A stretch of DNA of 64,000 bases from Erpobdella octoculata. Its lineage: Eukaryota > Annelida > Clitellata > Hirudinida > Erpobdellidae. Position 1 is the first letter of the stretch. Each line of letters opens with the position of its first letter. The stretch covers positions 23,162,658 to 23,226,657 of the forward strand of contig OZ022247.1 of the NCBI GenBank assembly GCA_963978895.1, written 5' to 3'. Of this stretch, positions 11,601-33,388 are shown in pieces. Made by a program: the position numbers and the translations under genes. The notes under the pieces were generated by a model. The model had not been told where the DNA came from. It worked only from the letters and a program-made list of their open reading frames with translations, and ran no database searches.

Positions 11601-13193
11601 CAGGGGCTGCATAAGCACTGTTCGATTTGAACAGAATCTCCTTCACAGTCTTGAAGAGGGGCGTATGTCTCACTGGGGTATAAGCCACCCTCTGTTTCAG
11701 AATAATCTAAATCGGGTATGATTGGGTCTTTGACGAATTGATCGTACTCTTTAATGACGTACTCAGATGGATCTTGATGTCTTTGGACGAAGTTAAATTA
11801 TTTTTAGTATTTTTAGAATAAAATCAATTTAAAAAAACCTGTAAATTTATATAACTAAAAATTTATGGCGTACAATATGCAATAATGTTTATGGTTTTAT
11901 AACTTTTTTTTAAATAAATATGAAACTATTACTTTCCCTTCCTCCTTGGTGGTGCGGCATAATCTGATACATCTCTTGCGTATCTGAGAAGAGATTTAAA
12001 ATTATTAACTAAATAGACTATTTTTAGTCGGTTTAAATAAAACATTTTAATTATAAATGTTTTGATACTTTGAAGTATAAAAAAATTATTACATCATAAT
12101 ATAATCCAATACCACATTACTTCTCACCTTCCAGGCTTGGCTTCTTCATTTCCATTATTTGGTCCAGGCAAACATACTCTGGTTCTTTTCTTAATACCTG
12201 CTCCACAAGTTACAGAACAATCTCCATACTTTGACCAGGCTGTCCAAGAATATTTGGCTTTGGTTACCTACAAATTTAAGTTTCATAATTAACATTTTTC
12301 ATCTATTTAATATTTTAACAAATATGTAATTCAAATTGTTAAAACAATTTTATTCATATAATTTTTCTCACTGCAGGATATGTTGTAGGAATGTGTTTGT
12401 AGGCTGGTGGAGTCTCGTAGTGTTTCGGTGTGGGGTAGGTTTTACCACTACCTTTGTCGGGATACACTGGCTCGTACTTTCTGGTTGTTTGGTATGGTTG
12501 AGGGGTTTGGTATGGTTGAGTGGTTTGGTATGGTTGAGTAGTTTGGTATGGTTGAGTGGTTTGGTATGGTTGAGTAGTTTTATAAGCTTGAGTTGTTTCG
12601 TATTTTTGAGTCGGTGGGTAAGGAGGAGGAGGTTTTTCATCATAATAGTCTTCATCTGCGTACTCATCCGCTGGTGGAACGTACGGTGGTTCAGGCTCAT
12701 ATTTTGGTGGTTCAGGCTCGTATTTCGGGGGTACGGGCTCGTATTTCGGTGGTACGGGCTCGTATTTCGGTGGTACGGGCTCGTATTTTGGTGGTTCAGG
12801 CGGGTATTTAGGCGGTTCGGGCTGGTATTTGGGTGGTTCTACAGGGTATTCTTCGTAATCGTCGTAAAAGTCTGAAATTATTTATTGTAAGTAATTTATT
12901 TAAGACTAAGAAAAAATAGATAAATACTTTCTGCGCTATTAAATACAAACTTTGTTGAATCAAATCATTATAGCATAACTACCTTGTGGGGCAGCTTGAA
13001 CTAGTGCACCTACAAAATAATATTTTTTATATGGTTTGTATTTTGATTACATTTTTCAATAAAACCTTAAAAGATATGTAATCAATTAATTATTGTTTGT
13101 TTTATATATGAATATTATCTGAAAAATGATTCTATCTATAAAAAATGACTCACACAAAAGCACTGTAGCCAGAAAATTTCTAAAGAACTTCAT
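4586..13193 (-). CDS. Secreted protein with 24 thrombospondin type 1 repeats and a fibrinogen-related domain (gene 2, complete)
   Basis: Exons (minus): 13154-13193, 12983-13009, 12372-12871, 12128-12267, 11933-11983, 11599-11780, then 23 one-repeat exons from 11511 to 5732 (listed separately), 5367-5615, 5114-5277 and 4586-5020. Lengths sum to 5,787 nt, one frame of about 1,928 aa. Order: signal peptide ending VQA/APQ; Tyr/Pro region (PPKYEP and TQPYQT repeats, acidic [11 protein letters not shown]); 24 thrombospondin repeats; fibrinogen-related domain with [12 protein letters not shown] and GGFWYDSC; Pro/Tyr tail ([14 protein letters not shown]) ending EEEYYE. It is expected to act outside the cell, binding matrix or glycan. 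WxxW motifs are possible C-mannosylation sites. I know no named protein with this order. A TATA box lies at 13592-13599 and an AATAAA at about 4509-4514. A recent tandem duplicate lies to its left. Confidence 0.9.
5732..11511 (-). other. Array of 23 single-exon thrombospondin type 1 repeats (repeats 2-24 of gene 2)
   Basis: Exons: 11335-11511, 11080-11253, 10830-11003, 10575-10748, 10331-10504, 10075-10248, 9826-10002, 9586-9759, 9305-9478, 9042-9215, 8785-8955, 8522-8695, 8286-8459, 8035-8208, 7798-7971, 7551-7724, 7309-7482, 7031-7201, 6735-6908, 6467-6637, 6215-6388, 5973-6146, 5732-5905. All are 171-177 bp and phase 1-1, so any exon can be gained or lost without a frameshift. Consensus: (A/P)IDGGWSxWSxWSxCSxTCGxGG, TRxRxCxxPxPxxGGxxCxG, then CxxxPC. 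Introns are short. Several repeats lack defined cysteine pairs (see findings). Repeat 1 is split over three exons (12267-11599) by an acidic insert. Confidence 0.93.
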
Positions 13194-13783
13194 GGTTGTT
13201 TAGAAACCTGGTGATTGATTTGATGTTTTTTCAATTAATTTTAGAAAATTTCCAACGTTTGCAACTTTTCTAATTACTGTTTTTTAACCGTAAACGTTGT
13301 ACTATGTTTGATAGCAAATTTAACAAGCAATTTCGGTATTAAGATATAGCTTATTGTTTCAAGAAAAAAAACCGCAATGCCTCAAGGTTGAAAACTTATA
13401 TCGACTGGAGATTGGACGAAATGTTTCTACAAAACCTCGGCTACAACTAATAAAAATAAAAACATACCTTGCCTAGAGGCTAGAACAGGCTAAGATGAAA
13501 ACACTTTCTAACAAATTCAGGATTCAGGCAGAAGACGGTTGAACCTCCAACTGCTTCTCCCAACTGCTGTTTCAACACTCACCTCAGCACGCTTTTATAG
13601 ACCTCTAAGGGCCTAGAAAAGTTTGTCAATTTCAAAAATGACATTTAAAAATATCAGTGAATTTTTCCATGATGAAGATCACAGGTTTCAACAATTAATT
13701 CGGGGAGGCAAGCGTTAAAGACCAAGATAGACAGGAGAATGATGGTTTAATAATGACGGTGCAATGTGATTGACTGTTTCCTG
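11969..13783. repeat. Right copy of the segmental duplication
   Basis: Matches 1-1783 in direct orientation, including introns and promoter. The main coding differences are repeat-unit numbers in the Pro-rich exon: one PPKYEP-type unit fewer (21 bp) and three TQPYQT units more (54 bp), net +33 bp. Confidence 0.9.
13474..13600 (-). promoter_or_regulatory. TATA promoter and non-coding first exon of gene 2
   Basis: TATAAAAG on the minus strand at 13592-13599, followed by a leader with no usable ATG and a donor (GCAAG/GTATGT) near 13474. It is nearly identical to the gene 1 promoter, so the two genes probably share expression control unless more distant elements differ. Confidence 0.55.
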
Positions 13784-15269
13784 GTCAGTTGAACTGTGAC
13801 CTTATAGAAACGTGTTTTTGCAATAAATAATTTATTTTTTAACAACTTTAAATTTTATCAATATAATTTATAGTTAATTTCGTAGTCCTGGTAACGATTG
13901 ATTAAGCTTTAGTTTATTACTCGGACGATAGCATTTCTTTTCCAGTAGGTAAGCTTAGAAGTTGTCGTTGGATGGAACAACAATTTGTTGAATTAATGTT
14001 TTCTAACATGCTTTTAAAATTTAAAATTTGTTTATTTTTCAACGTGGCTTAATGCTATTGACTTCTAAACCATTCGTCTGCTTGTCTGCTTGTTTGTTTG
14101 TTTGAATGTTTTTCTATGTCTGTTTGTTTTTATTCTTGTTTTGTTTGTTTGCTAATTTGTTTGTTTCATTGTTTGTCTTACATTTCAGCCAACAAGCTTA
14201 AAGCTCTGAAAATTAAAGCCTCAATATATTTAACCAAATAGATCAATATTTACCTATTTCTCAAGTTATGCATTTGTATTTTTTATATTTAAACGCCCGC
14301 CTTTGCATTAAATAAGTCCTTTAATTCGATTGCAATTTGCAGTTTGTTTGCTACTCGTATAGTTATATAATAAGCATTGAAAACGATTTTCTTAAAACAT
14401 GGTAATACTTAATGTAACATAAAATGTTATTAATTGGTTTTATTTTTTTTTCTGGTCGCTGAACTCATCAATGAAATATTCTAATTAGCTGGTTCTTCAG
14501 TATACATTTACGCCATACTAAAACTAATTGCTAAATGTTTCTAAGGGGTCATTTTAAGTGCAAAGGTCATACAAAATGACACGTCGATAAGTCATTATAT
14601 TACTACAGTTTTGGCTTTTTTAAAAAAAGGATGTTGAATTTTAAGAAAACTTTTTTCAAATGTTTTCTCTGATTGATTTATTAGAAACTAGCGCAACACA
14701 AATACCACAGGTCAACTAACTGGGAGTTCTTTTTCTCGTATTTCATGTTTGCACCTTCAACCTGTTTGACCTTTTAGGAAATCAGCCCATACATGCTTTT
14801 ATGCATTTATAAACACATTTTCAACAGAAATATTTTTTTTTGAAAATTTTTTTTGTTCAAACTGTTGTGATTATAAAACAAAACACCGCCTTAAATATAA
14901 AGTACAGTTTATATATATAATAGCAATATCACATAAAATTCAAGATATGTTACAAATCTACATCGATACATTTGTTGGCACCAGTAAACGCAAATGGACA
15001 AGTAAGCACTGTAACTTAAATACAGTAGAAAATGTATGGACAGACGTAAAAACTTGATACATATATACATAGCAGGTCTTGTCATATAAGAATATAGATA
15101 TAAAAGTAAGATATGTTTATATACATACACGTATAACGTATCACAGATCAGATCGTAGCATCATATTTCATCGAATTAAACATCAATAATAAAAACATTT
15201 CCTGAACAAAAAAAAAGCAACAATTGATTTTTAGCATAATTTGCGCGTCTCCAGTTGTGACAAGAAAAC
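13784..15269. other. Intergenic stretch with TTTG-rich simple sequence
   Basis: No coding exon is recognised. A degenerate TGTTTGTTTG-type tract occupies about 14080-14180. The rest is AT-rich without clear structure. Confidence 0.6.
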
Positions 15270-15306
15270 AAAAATCAGAAGCACATTAAAAGTGCTTCTG
15301 ATTTTT
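15270..15306. other. Perfect 15-bp inverted repeat downstream of the ABCB gene
   Basis: AAAAATCAGAAGCAC at 15270-15284 is followed after 7 bases by its exact reverse complement at 15292-15306. On the minus strand it lies about 150 bases past the ABCB stop and just beyond a candidate poly(A) signal (AATAAA at 15313-15318). It could form a hairpin in the transcript end or flanking DNA. Function unknown. Confidence 0.7.
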
Positions 15307-15450
15307 ATATTATTTATTTATATAATTTTATACGAGCGTACAACACATTAGAAGACTTCAGATCAATGTTCATCGTCTATGAAACATGCTGGCTATATAG
15401 CTGTAGAACCTGAGGTTATTGTAGTTACAGTTGCTGAGGAGTGTCGTCGC

Positions 15451-25330
<9,880 letters not shown>

Positions 25331-26930
25331 TTTCGAACGATCCAGCAATCGCTTCTTTCACTTATTTCAACCGATTAATGAAGTCTTCTTTCTGTCTTTG
25401 TGTTGTCCTTCACCTTGAAGCTAAACAAAAACAGCTGATTTGAGATAACGTCAACTTCATATGTGAGAAATCATCACGTGACGTGAAATGGTCATAAGAT
25501 TGATTGCATTTATAAATGTGACAGTAAAGACAACGTTCGATTTCTAATGTAGCGTTTCGGAGGCAACACACGAGTGATGATGACGGCAGAGTAAACAGAT
25601 TTTCAGCATGAACAGATTGCCAATTAGATCCAAACGTAGGTAACAGTTTGTTGTTGTAATGACAAAACACACTAGTTAATACATACAAATGATAATAACA
25701 TTAATAATACTAATAACAACAACCAATAAAATAATAATAATAATATCAAACAAACTAAGCTTCGTCACATCATTTAAAATGTAAACGCAACCGATTCATT
25801 TTACTTTCTATTTTAATATTTTAATAATTTAATAACTTTGGTTTTAATTAGAAAATTCAAAAGAAGCGCTTTAACGCACATTTTGGCGGTTTTTATCGAT
25901 AAAAAACATACATTCACCTGTAATATAGGTGAAACGAAATACAATCCAGGTAAACAAATAGCCGGTCGAAGCCGCACCCCTTATTATATACGTGTTTTAA
26001 GAGTCGCAGTTGTATCAGCATGTAAAATGTAAAGAGTTTACACAATGGAGTCGCTTAGAAGAACTTATACAAGAATGTTTTATGATTAAATAATTTGATT
26101 AACTACCAACTTCAAAAGAGCTGTTAGTTGTTTTCTGATTGAAGTCAATTGTTTCATTTGCAGTTGAAGACAATCCCGGTGGATAAACAACGTAAAATTG
26201 GAGAAACGTTTGAACAAAAAAATTGCTTTCATTTTTAAGTTTACGAAATTGTAAAAAAGAGAAACCAGTTTCAAAAAATCATGTTATTGTTTCAGTTCTT
26301 TCTAAAGAAGAAATAATGGCAGACATGCAGAGACCGATATGACAATGAGACAATAAACTAAATATGTGGACAAACATTCCATCAATTAGTGTATATAATT
26401 ATTGTTTAAACACTCACTCTTTAAAAGGCATTACCTGTTGTTTAATGTTTATATTCTATATCATTACGCACTGTAGTTGTATTCATATACGCTGTTTATA
26501 TATCTATATGCATTATAATTGTCTTTTCTGATTTTACAATGCATAATCTACATTTCAATTTATGTTATTCAATAAAACAAAACTACACACTGTCATGCAC
26601 AAACTAAACTGTACACATTTACGAATACAGTTGTCAGTTGTACGCTTCTATGTGGTTGACTGTGATACTGCTAAATGCTTCCACATTGCCTGGAAAATAA
26701 AGACGCGCCGTGTTTACCCATAGCAACGGTCTCTAAGGAATCGCAAAGCAAAGTGAAAGGGGCGGTTATGATGATGATAATGAAAAACTCGTACAGGTGT
26801 ACAGGTAGGATGAGGCGGTTAAACATGAACGTTTTTCCAAGAATAATGAAAATAATACACGCCTTTTATATAACTTTATAAATTTTTAAAATGAAAAAAA
26901 AAATACTGAAGCCAACTAACGGATTTGTTA
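25331..26930. other. Upstream flank of the ABCB gene
   Basis: Holds the presumed 5' leader and promoter of the ABCB gene (no TATA box recognised). Beyond it is AT-rich sequence with short chance frames. No other gene supported. Confidence 0.5.
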
Positions 26931-27008
26931 CACATTTTACCTTTTTTAGATTGTTACACATTTTACCTTTATTAGATTGTTACACATTTTACCTTTATTA
27001 GATTGTTA
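26931..27008. repeat. 27-bp tandem repeat, three units
   Basis: Three near-identical units containing TTACACATTTTACC and TTAGATTG, directly adjacent. Confidence 0.85.
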
Positions 27009-28026
27009 GCTAAAAAGGAAATTGACCCCACATTCGATTGTGAGCTAACTTTTAACGCCCGAGGTACAACGATGCAATCAGAGATCGAAATAGGTTACTA
27101 AAATAGTTCCATCTCTCTCTGTTTCTAGCGCTTTCTTTCTTTCAACCCTCTAGATATTTTGACTGGGACAACAAAAGCAGGCATTGCTATTAGAAGAGTT
27201 CAAAATATGGGACACTGGCACAATGGCGTCGTGCCGTTTAATTCTGAAGATTTCTATTAAGACATCTTGCCGATAATTTTAGTATCAAGAAACTAATTTT
27301 ACTATAAAAACTTTGGTGAGAAACACATATAACCAGCTGTGCAAATTAAGTCAGTATTTTTTCCAGTGCCCCAGTAGTGCACTATCCTATACTAACCCAT
27401 GACCTAGTTTCTTAACCACCTACCCCAAACAAAAAAATTCAGCAGCTAAATATTTCGGTCGAGTTCATTGGTCTTTTAGAATGTTGACTAGGTTTATTTG
27501 TCACCATGTAGCAAAGACACGTTTTAGTAAGTGTGTCCATTTACTGACACCTACCCTGATGCGGTCAAAGAGCGAGTTGCTCATGGGAAACTTTCCTGAT
27601 CATCAGTAAAAAGCCGAGTGACATTTATCAAAGAAACACTACGATGAAAACAGTTCTGTAATTATTGACGGTGCATTGTAAAAGGATTAGGAAGTCTGAC
27701 CAGTTGCTCCAGTTTGCAAAGTTTAATATTACTGGATGTTCTGTTTCAGTTTGTTTTAAAGAAAAACTGCCAATGATTCCGTGGAGTATTCAGATCATCC
27801 GTTTCCGTGGAGATGCTTTCCTACTTCCGTTGTAATTCAATTTACTGATGGTGGTGATGATGATGATGATGATGACAACGATTATGTTAAAGATAATGAT
27901 TCGCAATCAAGATTCCCGCAATGGTGATATTAACGACAGAAGCACCTGAATTGAACTTAAAGTCAATCCAGTCTCTTTTAATTCAAGTAGGTAGTACAAA
28001 GAGCTTTTATACTAATATGCATACAT
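27009..28026. other. Gene-free stretch
   Basis: No exon-like sequence recognised. A short GAT/GGT run lies near 27850-27880. Confidence 0.5.
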
Positions 28027-28229
28027 ATGCACATACATACATACATACATACATACATACATACATACATACATACATACATACATACATACATACATAC
28101 ATACATACATACATACATACATACATACATACATACATACATACATACATACATACATACATACATACATACATACATACATACATACATACATACATAC
28201 ATACATACATACATACATACATACATACA

Positions 28230-28258
<29 letters not shown>
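28027..28258. repeat. (CATA)n microsatellite
   Basis: About 58 uninterrupted tetranucleotide units. Open frames across it on both strands are repeat artefacts. Confidence 0.98.
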
Positions 28259-28263
<5 letters not shown>

Positions 28264-28650
28264 CACATCGGTCCACTATTCATTAAACAATAAATAGAAA
28301 GTTTACAACCTAAAGTGGCGATCTCTCAGCACATTTCACATTTCACACAACGAACTTAGCCTACTTTGAAAACCAAAAATGCGAGGATTAAAGGCGCGCC
28401 GAAACTGAAGATTATATATCGACAGAGGAGTCAAGGAGTGGAATTATAATTAAAATAATCTGCGATTAAATAAATGAAATGCCGCCACCATGGGGGTCTA
28501 AAAGTAAAAGTTGATTATATAATTACTGAAGAAAAAATACATTGAAACATGTAGAGGTAAAATAAAATAATGGCTCATAACATTTTCGCCTTTTCTTAAT
28601 TATTAAAGAAAATTAAAATTTGTTGTTTAACATTAATTTTTTACAAACTT

Positions 28651-29043
<393 letters not shown>

Positions 29044-29494
29044 AATTAAAACTTATTTACTTTTAAACTTTAAATGCTCAAAAATTTATCCATCTTCACG
29101 CCTAAAGCCGAGTTCAGAAACCTATAAAAGTTTATTTGAGCCGAATAATCTCTTACACCTTACCTGGTTGAAGTTTCCACATATGCAAATGCAACGCAGA
29201 ATAAGAAAAATATTATTATAAAGATATTCTGAAATCTCAAATAAGGATTCTATTAAGCCCCTCAGAACTGTCTGTTTCTTATATATATATATAAATATAT
29301 GTAGACATGCGCATGCGCACCTGCGCTTAGTCTAAAAGTCCTCCCCTCTTCGTCCCACTTCCGCTAATAAATCCAACTTCGATGACAACATTTGAGTCCA
29401 ATCAGAAATCAACGGCATTGTTCGGACCGGTCGTTACCGACGCGCTCAGAGAGTTACTTTTCAAGTCTACCCAAAATAGCACTGTTTTGGATTG

Positions 29495-29710
29495 GTGAAT
29501 GAATGAATGAATAATTGCATGAATTTATGGTTGAATGAATGATTACACAAATTTATGGTTAAATGAATTATTGCGTGAATTCATGGTTGAATGATTGATT
29601 GCATGAATTTATGGTTGAATGAATGATTGCATGAATTTATGGTTGAATGAATGATTGCATGAATTAATGATCGAATGAGTAATTACATAAATGAATGTAC
29701 GAATTACTGA
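29495..29710. repeat. 28-bp tandem repeat, about seven degenerate units
   Basis: Units of the form TTGAATGAATGATTGCATGA followed by ATTTATGG, with substitutions between units. Confidence 0.8.
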
Positions 29711-32145
29711 TTAGCCAATTAAAGATTTTTTGAGTTGTGGTGTTATTTACCTAGATAGATATTCATACTTGGGAATAGTATTGCTTTGAGAATGTTAATT
29801 AGTTTGCACTGCTTGTGTTTATAACTCAACATTAATTCATTATTTATTCCATTTTAATAATTTTTTATTTAATTTAAAAAAACAATTCATTTCCTACTCA
29901 CGGGTTGACAAACTCGTCACACTTACTGATTCAGATTCATTACAATAGTCTTGACGATATTCAAGCAAACTCGACAGAGGAATTATTAGGTCACTATAAG
30001 GCGTTTGAACCACTGCGTAAATTTACCAACACCCGACTGAAATGCCTCTTCAATCGAAACAACACACCTCTCTCTTTTCTTCCCCATCCCATTTAGTACA
30101 CAATTCCTTATTCCCACTCCAAGAAAGTGTGTTGCAAATTCCCAAAATGATCTTTTTTTCCAATCGAGGTGTGAGTTTCTGTAACCCGGATGAAGAATTT
30201 TCTGTCACAGTTCCACAAAACTGACTTCAGCAAGAAGTTATTTCCTCCGAGCAAACTTCTCAGGTGAGTCGATTGACGAGATGTCCCAGATTTTGAACTC
30301 GTATGTATATAGGCGGTGCTAATTCAATTGAATGAATTTTAAAGATGGTATGTATGTTGTTCGCTTACGCGTCCCTGTCAAGAATAAAATATTATAAAAA
30401 TGAGAGAGAGAGAGAGAGAAAGAAAGAGAAATACACAATTTTCTATTTACTCATACCTACCTGTAATAATGGAAAAATAAAATGGACGTATTGTTTTGAA
30501 ATGATTTTATTTGTACACCTGTACCTATATTCTCATGGAAGCTCATCCTTGTATTTTTCTAGTTCTTTTTTTTATCTTCTTCTTTCTGTTATTGATTTTA
30601 CACATCCCTGGTTGGATAGTAGTTTTTCTGCATACCTCCAGTATCTCATTGTTTACTGCAATGTTTGATTGACGCTCAGTTTTGTCAATGTCTCAGACCA
30701 ATGTCCCAGATTTTGAACCCGTCTTTTGACGCTCTTGTGAACAATGGTGTCATACGTTTGTATTCAATAGAGTACCTCTACAAGTGAACGTCAATGAAAA
30801 AGCACACCTTGTTGGTGAAATAATCCTGGATACAAATGTCTGACAGTGTTCTATAAATCTTAAAAACATTGAAATCGATGCCTCTCCAAGTTACTGAATG
30901 AAGCTGCTGTAAAAAGTATTCATTGGTGACTAGACTATCATACACTTCTACAAATTAGTGACTTAATCGGCTAACGCCAAAGTTGTAGGAACACTTATTC
31001 AGATAGCTATCTATACTGCCCTTAATCCAAATTTCACACATTTCCAATGATATACCAACCTTAGATTGTCAAAGTGTTTTTTGGAATCTAGTTCACATAT
31101 CGCGCCTGATATAGTTACCACATATTGACCCCTCTGAATTGTATTCAATTCAACTTCCCATCAATAGGTTCAGCTACACTCTTTAAGAGAAATGCTTTCA
31201 AAACCGCAGTGTTCTAGATTTTGAACCTGACAGTTGACGACGACATAGTTTACTCCAATGGGGTTCAGCTTCAAAACCTTTTTAGTTCTATATTTCTATG
31301 GTCATTAAAATGCAAAAAACTTTTTCACCGATTAATTGGTAGCACTTCATGCTTCGCTTAGCAGAATTAAATTTCAATACATTCGCTAGAATACGCACTG
31401 GACAAAGGAGGAAAAAATATCAAATTATGATGTAGGAGGCATTTCCTACATACAGCTTCATCAGTTGGCGTAAAGGATTATTAAATATTATAAAAAAGCA
31501 TGAAATATTTTTAAACATGTTTGATCAGAGTTGAAAACAATTCTAAGCAAAGAACAAATGCCACAATAAAATGAGTCACCCCCAGTAGAAAGAAACACAT
31601 CTGAGAGGATTTGTGTTAAATTTATATTTTTTCAATAATATAAAATAAACAGAATTATTTCAATCCTTCATTCTTTTTACTAAATAATCATCTAAAACCA
31701 AAAAAAAATTAATTCGTAAATAAATTTGATCATAACCAACAAGCAAAGCTGTTCTTTTTTCATTTAATCTCAGAGCAAAACGATAATTGCTTTTTCGATG
31801 ACAAGTTTTAGATTGGAAAACAAATTTTTCTTCCTGATAAAAAAACCCCAGGAAAAACCAAATTTCACCAAAAACAGAAAATTTTGGATAAAATAAACAT
31901 TAAATTTCCTCGGTAATGCCAAAAAATGCACATGGAAAATCTTTGAAGGAGGAAATCTATAAATACATATATATATATATATAGCGTCCGAGTAAATGAC
32001 GTATTATACAAAAACAAAAGCAGGAGCAAACAGTTAGGGTAGCATCATAATTAATAACAACAACAACAAAGTTCAGAGTAAGGACAACAACTACTCCCAT
32101 GCTAGTGGCTGTTGCTAAAAAAAAAGGAGAGAAATAAAAATTAGA
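29711..32145. other. Gene-poor stretch with small repeats
   Basis: A (GA)n run lies near 30403-30430. A phrase close to CCCAGATTTTGAAC recurs near 30287, 30708 and (diverged) 31215, hinting at decayed repeats. Short frames at 29905-30224 and 30345-30668 show no recognisable domain. Confidence 0.4.
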
Positions 32146-32430
32146 ATGTACTTTACATTTATACACGCCGCAAGCATCCTGACAACGATGCAAACTCGTA
32201 GATTATTCCTCGAAATGATCGTGCATGAAAGAAAAATCGATGAATTATTTATTAAAAACAATAACACACTCGAAAATCACGAACCCAAATCGACCCCACA
32301 GATGTTTTCTGACTCGTCATTTCGTGATTTAATAAGAAAAGGTTTGTGCGACTCGGCGGAATTCAAACGCGCGATCGCGTCGATAAAAAAGAAACGACAA
32401 GTTTATATATATATATATTTAATTAACTAA
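32146..32430 (+). CDS. Unrecognised short ORF or exon, 94 codons
   Basis: An open frame in a locally CpG-richer patch (about 32200-32400). It encodes a charged, probably helical peptide with RDLIRKGLCDSAEFKRAIAS near its end, then an AT-repeat tail. It could be a lone exon, but no splice partners, domain or paralogue are visible, so it may be chance. Function not assigned. Confidence 0.2.
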   Translation: MYFTFIHAASILTTMQTRRLFLEMIVHERKIDELFIKNNNTLENHEPKSTPQMFSDSSFRDLIRKGLCDSAEFKRAIASIKKKRQVYIYIYLIN

Positions 32431-33388
32431 CTAATACTAAACAATTCAATAATTTACATGATAGTGTAAATACGCAGACAACCTCGGTGCATCAACGGGG
32501 AATGGACAACGGCTACGCTATATTGCACACATTTCAAGAAGTGTACATCTGAGTGGGTTGAACGGTCAACTTAAAAATTCCATAAGAAATAATTTTTAAG
32601 GAATACCTTTAGTGAGAAAAACCATAAACTTAATATGGATCGTTGAACAATGAATACATAATACAAGACTGGCTAAATACATGATAAATAATAAATAAAT
32701 AAAGCAATTAAAATGTAAGGATGAACAAAAAACATAAAACTATGCAAAATCCCACTGCAATGATATTTCTGCATAAAACTGGCCACTCAAACCCAATACC
32801 CAACCTAAAACGCCGACCAATTTACACACAACAGATACACATGTGCATACAACAAATAACACATAAAGGTTAATAATGAATGAACAGGGGAACCAACATT
32901 TTATACAATTACGACTTTTCAACTCTGTCACTGCAGACGTTTCTAAGCCAAAAACCTCGAAAATGTGAGACATTTTGACCTAATACAGTCAAATCAGTCG
33001 CTACGATGACAATGTAAACAAACACCCAGAAAGTTATTGAAAGGTTTCAACTTCGCAATTTCTCTGCCATGTCAGGCATACGAATAACTGAACTATCATT
33101 CATATCAGTTTCAAAACGATGACATGTTTTCAACAATGATACAACATTTTCCGATAGGTTCAGCCATCCAAAAAATATCATTGTTATAACAACAGCTGAG
33201 AAACAGTCAATGCTATTTAATCGAACCTCAAATTAACATCTAAAAAAGTTTTCCCAACACACAGACACACACATGCATGCACACATACACATAAAACTAG
33301 AAACACTCATTATTAAATTTTTCATAAAAAAAAACCTTAAAACAAAGAGACAAAACAAGGAAGTCTAAAAACTGTCACCAGTGGCCGA

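Noticed and set aside
28007..28293. Open frames of alternating Tyr/Ile/His/Thr or Met/Tyr/Val/Cys across 28007-28293 on both strands
   Set aside because: They are translations of the (CATA)n microsatellite, open in several frames at once.
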